From positions 1-33,771 of the IMG/VR virus record IMGVR_UViG_3300017986_000069: DNA of 33,771 bases; one strand, 5' to 3'. Made by a program: the position numbers and the translations under genes. The notes under the pieces are model-generated. The model worked only from the letters and a program-made list of their open reading frames with translations, made no database searches and was not told where the DNA came from. Shown in pieces: positions 33,083 through 33,771 of the stretch (position 1 is the first letter of the stretch; every line of letters starts with the position of its first letter). This DNA is from a virus.

Positions 33083-33771
33083 ATGAGACCATTAAGAATT
33101 AAAGCTTCGGCAACACCAATAACAAGTTCCAATTTCCAGGGCTTACAGGAAATGACGGATGCTGAAATAGAACAATATCTATCAGCAACAATAACAAACA
33201 AATTCGCAACTGATACAGACGGAACAGGTGCAGCAGAATTAAATGTTACAACAGACGCTTCAGGTTTAGGAGAAACAATAGGAACATTCGTAGATACAAG
33301 CAGAACAGAAACTATCGGAACTCACCCGGCAACAGGAGCTACATCAACTACAACTTACACATTCAAACAATGTGATGCGTTAGCAACAGAAAGTTTATCA
33401 AATAGGCCTGTTGGATACGACAGTGCTATTAAAGAGTTTACTGACAATGACTTAGACACAGATGTTTTAGATAAAGTTATTTCAGACATGGTAGGTGAAA
33501 GCGATTATACTGTTGGACAATACAAATTAGCTACAACAGCACCTTCAGGTGGAACATGGACATCACGTTACACAATTACAGATACTGCACAAGGCGGTAA
33601 TACATCTATTTACTTGTGGCAAAAAACAAGCCCTACTTCATCAGCCAACTCAGATTTGGTCTCTCTTAAGGTTGAAGGTAGCAGCGGTGTTAAAATGATG
33701 TCATCTTCAGAAGTTGAACAAATGGTTCCTAACTTCCGAAACAGAATTTTACAAAACGGCATTGGTAAATA
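33083..33771 (+). CDS. Virion structural protein, N-terminal 229 residues (cut by the window end)
   Basis: ATG at 33083 with GAGG (33073-33076) 6 nt upstream; open to the window end. The start M-R-P-L-R-I-K-A-S is followed by G-L-Q-E-M-T-D-A-E-I-E-Q-Y-L, as in virion proteins of marine T4-like phages that I remember as next to fibre genes. The visible part is Thr/Ser/Gly-rich with Y-T-F-K-Q-C, T-E-S-L-S-N-R-P-V and Y-L-W-Q-K-T-S-P, and a helical E-F-T-D-N-D-L-D-T-D-V-L-D-K-V-I-S-D-M-V. No known enzyme motif. Because the 3' end is missing, length and C-terminal domain are unknown. Confidence 0.8.
   Translation, partial: MRPLRIKASATPITSSNFQGLQEMTDAEIEQYLSATITNKFATDTDGTGAAELNVTTDASGLGETIGTFVDTSRTETIGTHPATGATSTTTYTFKQCDALATESLSNRPVGYDSAIKEFTDNDLDTDVLDKVISDMVGESDYTVGQYKLATTAPSGGTWTSRYTITDTAQGGNTSIYLWQKTSPTSSANSDLVSLKVEGSSGVKMMSSSEVEQMVPNFRNRILQNGIGK

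Overview
The window is a contiguous piece of a T4-like (contractile-tailed) bacteriophage genome. It is strongly AT-rich, has almost no intergenic space, and its protein sequences look like those of marine T4-like myoviruses (cyanophages and SAR11-type pelagiphages). I recognise, from memory and without any database search, homologues of T4 gp33, gp59, gp32, gp4, gp26, gp51, gp48, gp53, gp27, gp5, gp25, gp6, gp8 and probably gp7 and gp54. The low GC fits a low-GC marine host such as a SAR11-like alphaproteobacterium, but the host is an inference. I saw no tRNA, rRNA, CRISPR array, IS element or integrase.

Layout. (1) 1-3382: an accessory metabolic island: the 3' end of an unidentified gene with a C-terminal DxxH motif, a 34-aa basic protein, a twitch-type radical SAM enzyme and a NodU/TobZ-type carbamoyltransferase overlapping it by 8 nt. 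(2) 3397-5322: small conserved phage proteins and a RecB/Cas4-type PD-(D/E)xK exonuclease. (3) 5365-6240: an NAD(P)-dependent sugar epimerase/dehydratase with its own sigma70 promoter. (4) 6233-8102: gp33 (late transcription coactivator), gp59 (helicase loader) and gp32 (ssDNA-binding protein), closed by a rho-independent terminator. (5) 8151-13756, minus strand: gp4, an unidentified conserved protein, a tail-tube-fold protein (gp54-like), gp26, gp51 and a 1002-aa tape-measure-like protein. (6) 13805-33771, plus strand: gp48, gp53, gp27, gp5, an unknown, gp25, an unknown, gp6, a gp7-like protein, a small virion protein, gp8, a 2042-aa DUF4815-type protein, and small tail-fibre/virion proteins, the last cut by the window end.

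How the genes work together: regions 2-4 serve replication, recombination and the switch to late transcription (gp33 links the clamp to the late sigma). Regions 5 and 6 build the baseplate, tail tube and head-completion machinery from late promoters of the TATAAATA type. Regions 1 and 3 probably modify a small molecule, glycan or nucleic acid during infection.

The most interesting signals are: (a) a canonical -1 frameshift heptamer (T TTT TTC) at the end of gp26, which would fuse gp26 to gp51 just upstream of the tape-measure-like gene, like the lambda G/GT/H arrangement; gp51 otherwise has no usual start codon that includes its whole conserved-looking reading frame; (b) a set of promoters, two sigma70-type and three late-type, whose spacing places an ATG exactly at the predicted +1, suggesting leaderless mRNAs; (c) face-to-face late promoters between the two tail operons; (d) the radical SAM/carbamoyltransferase pair.
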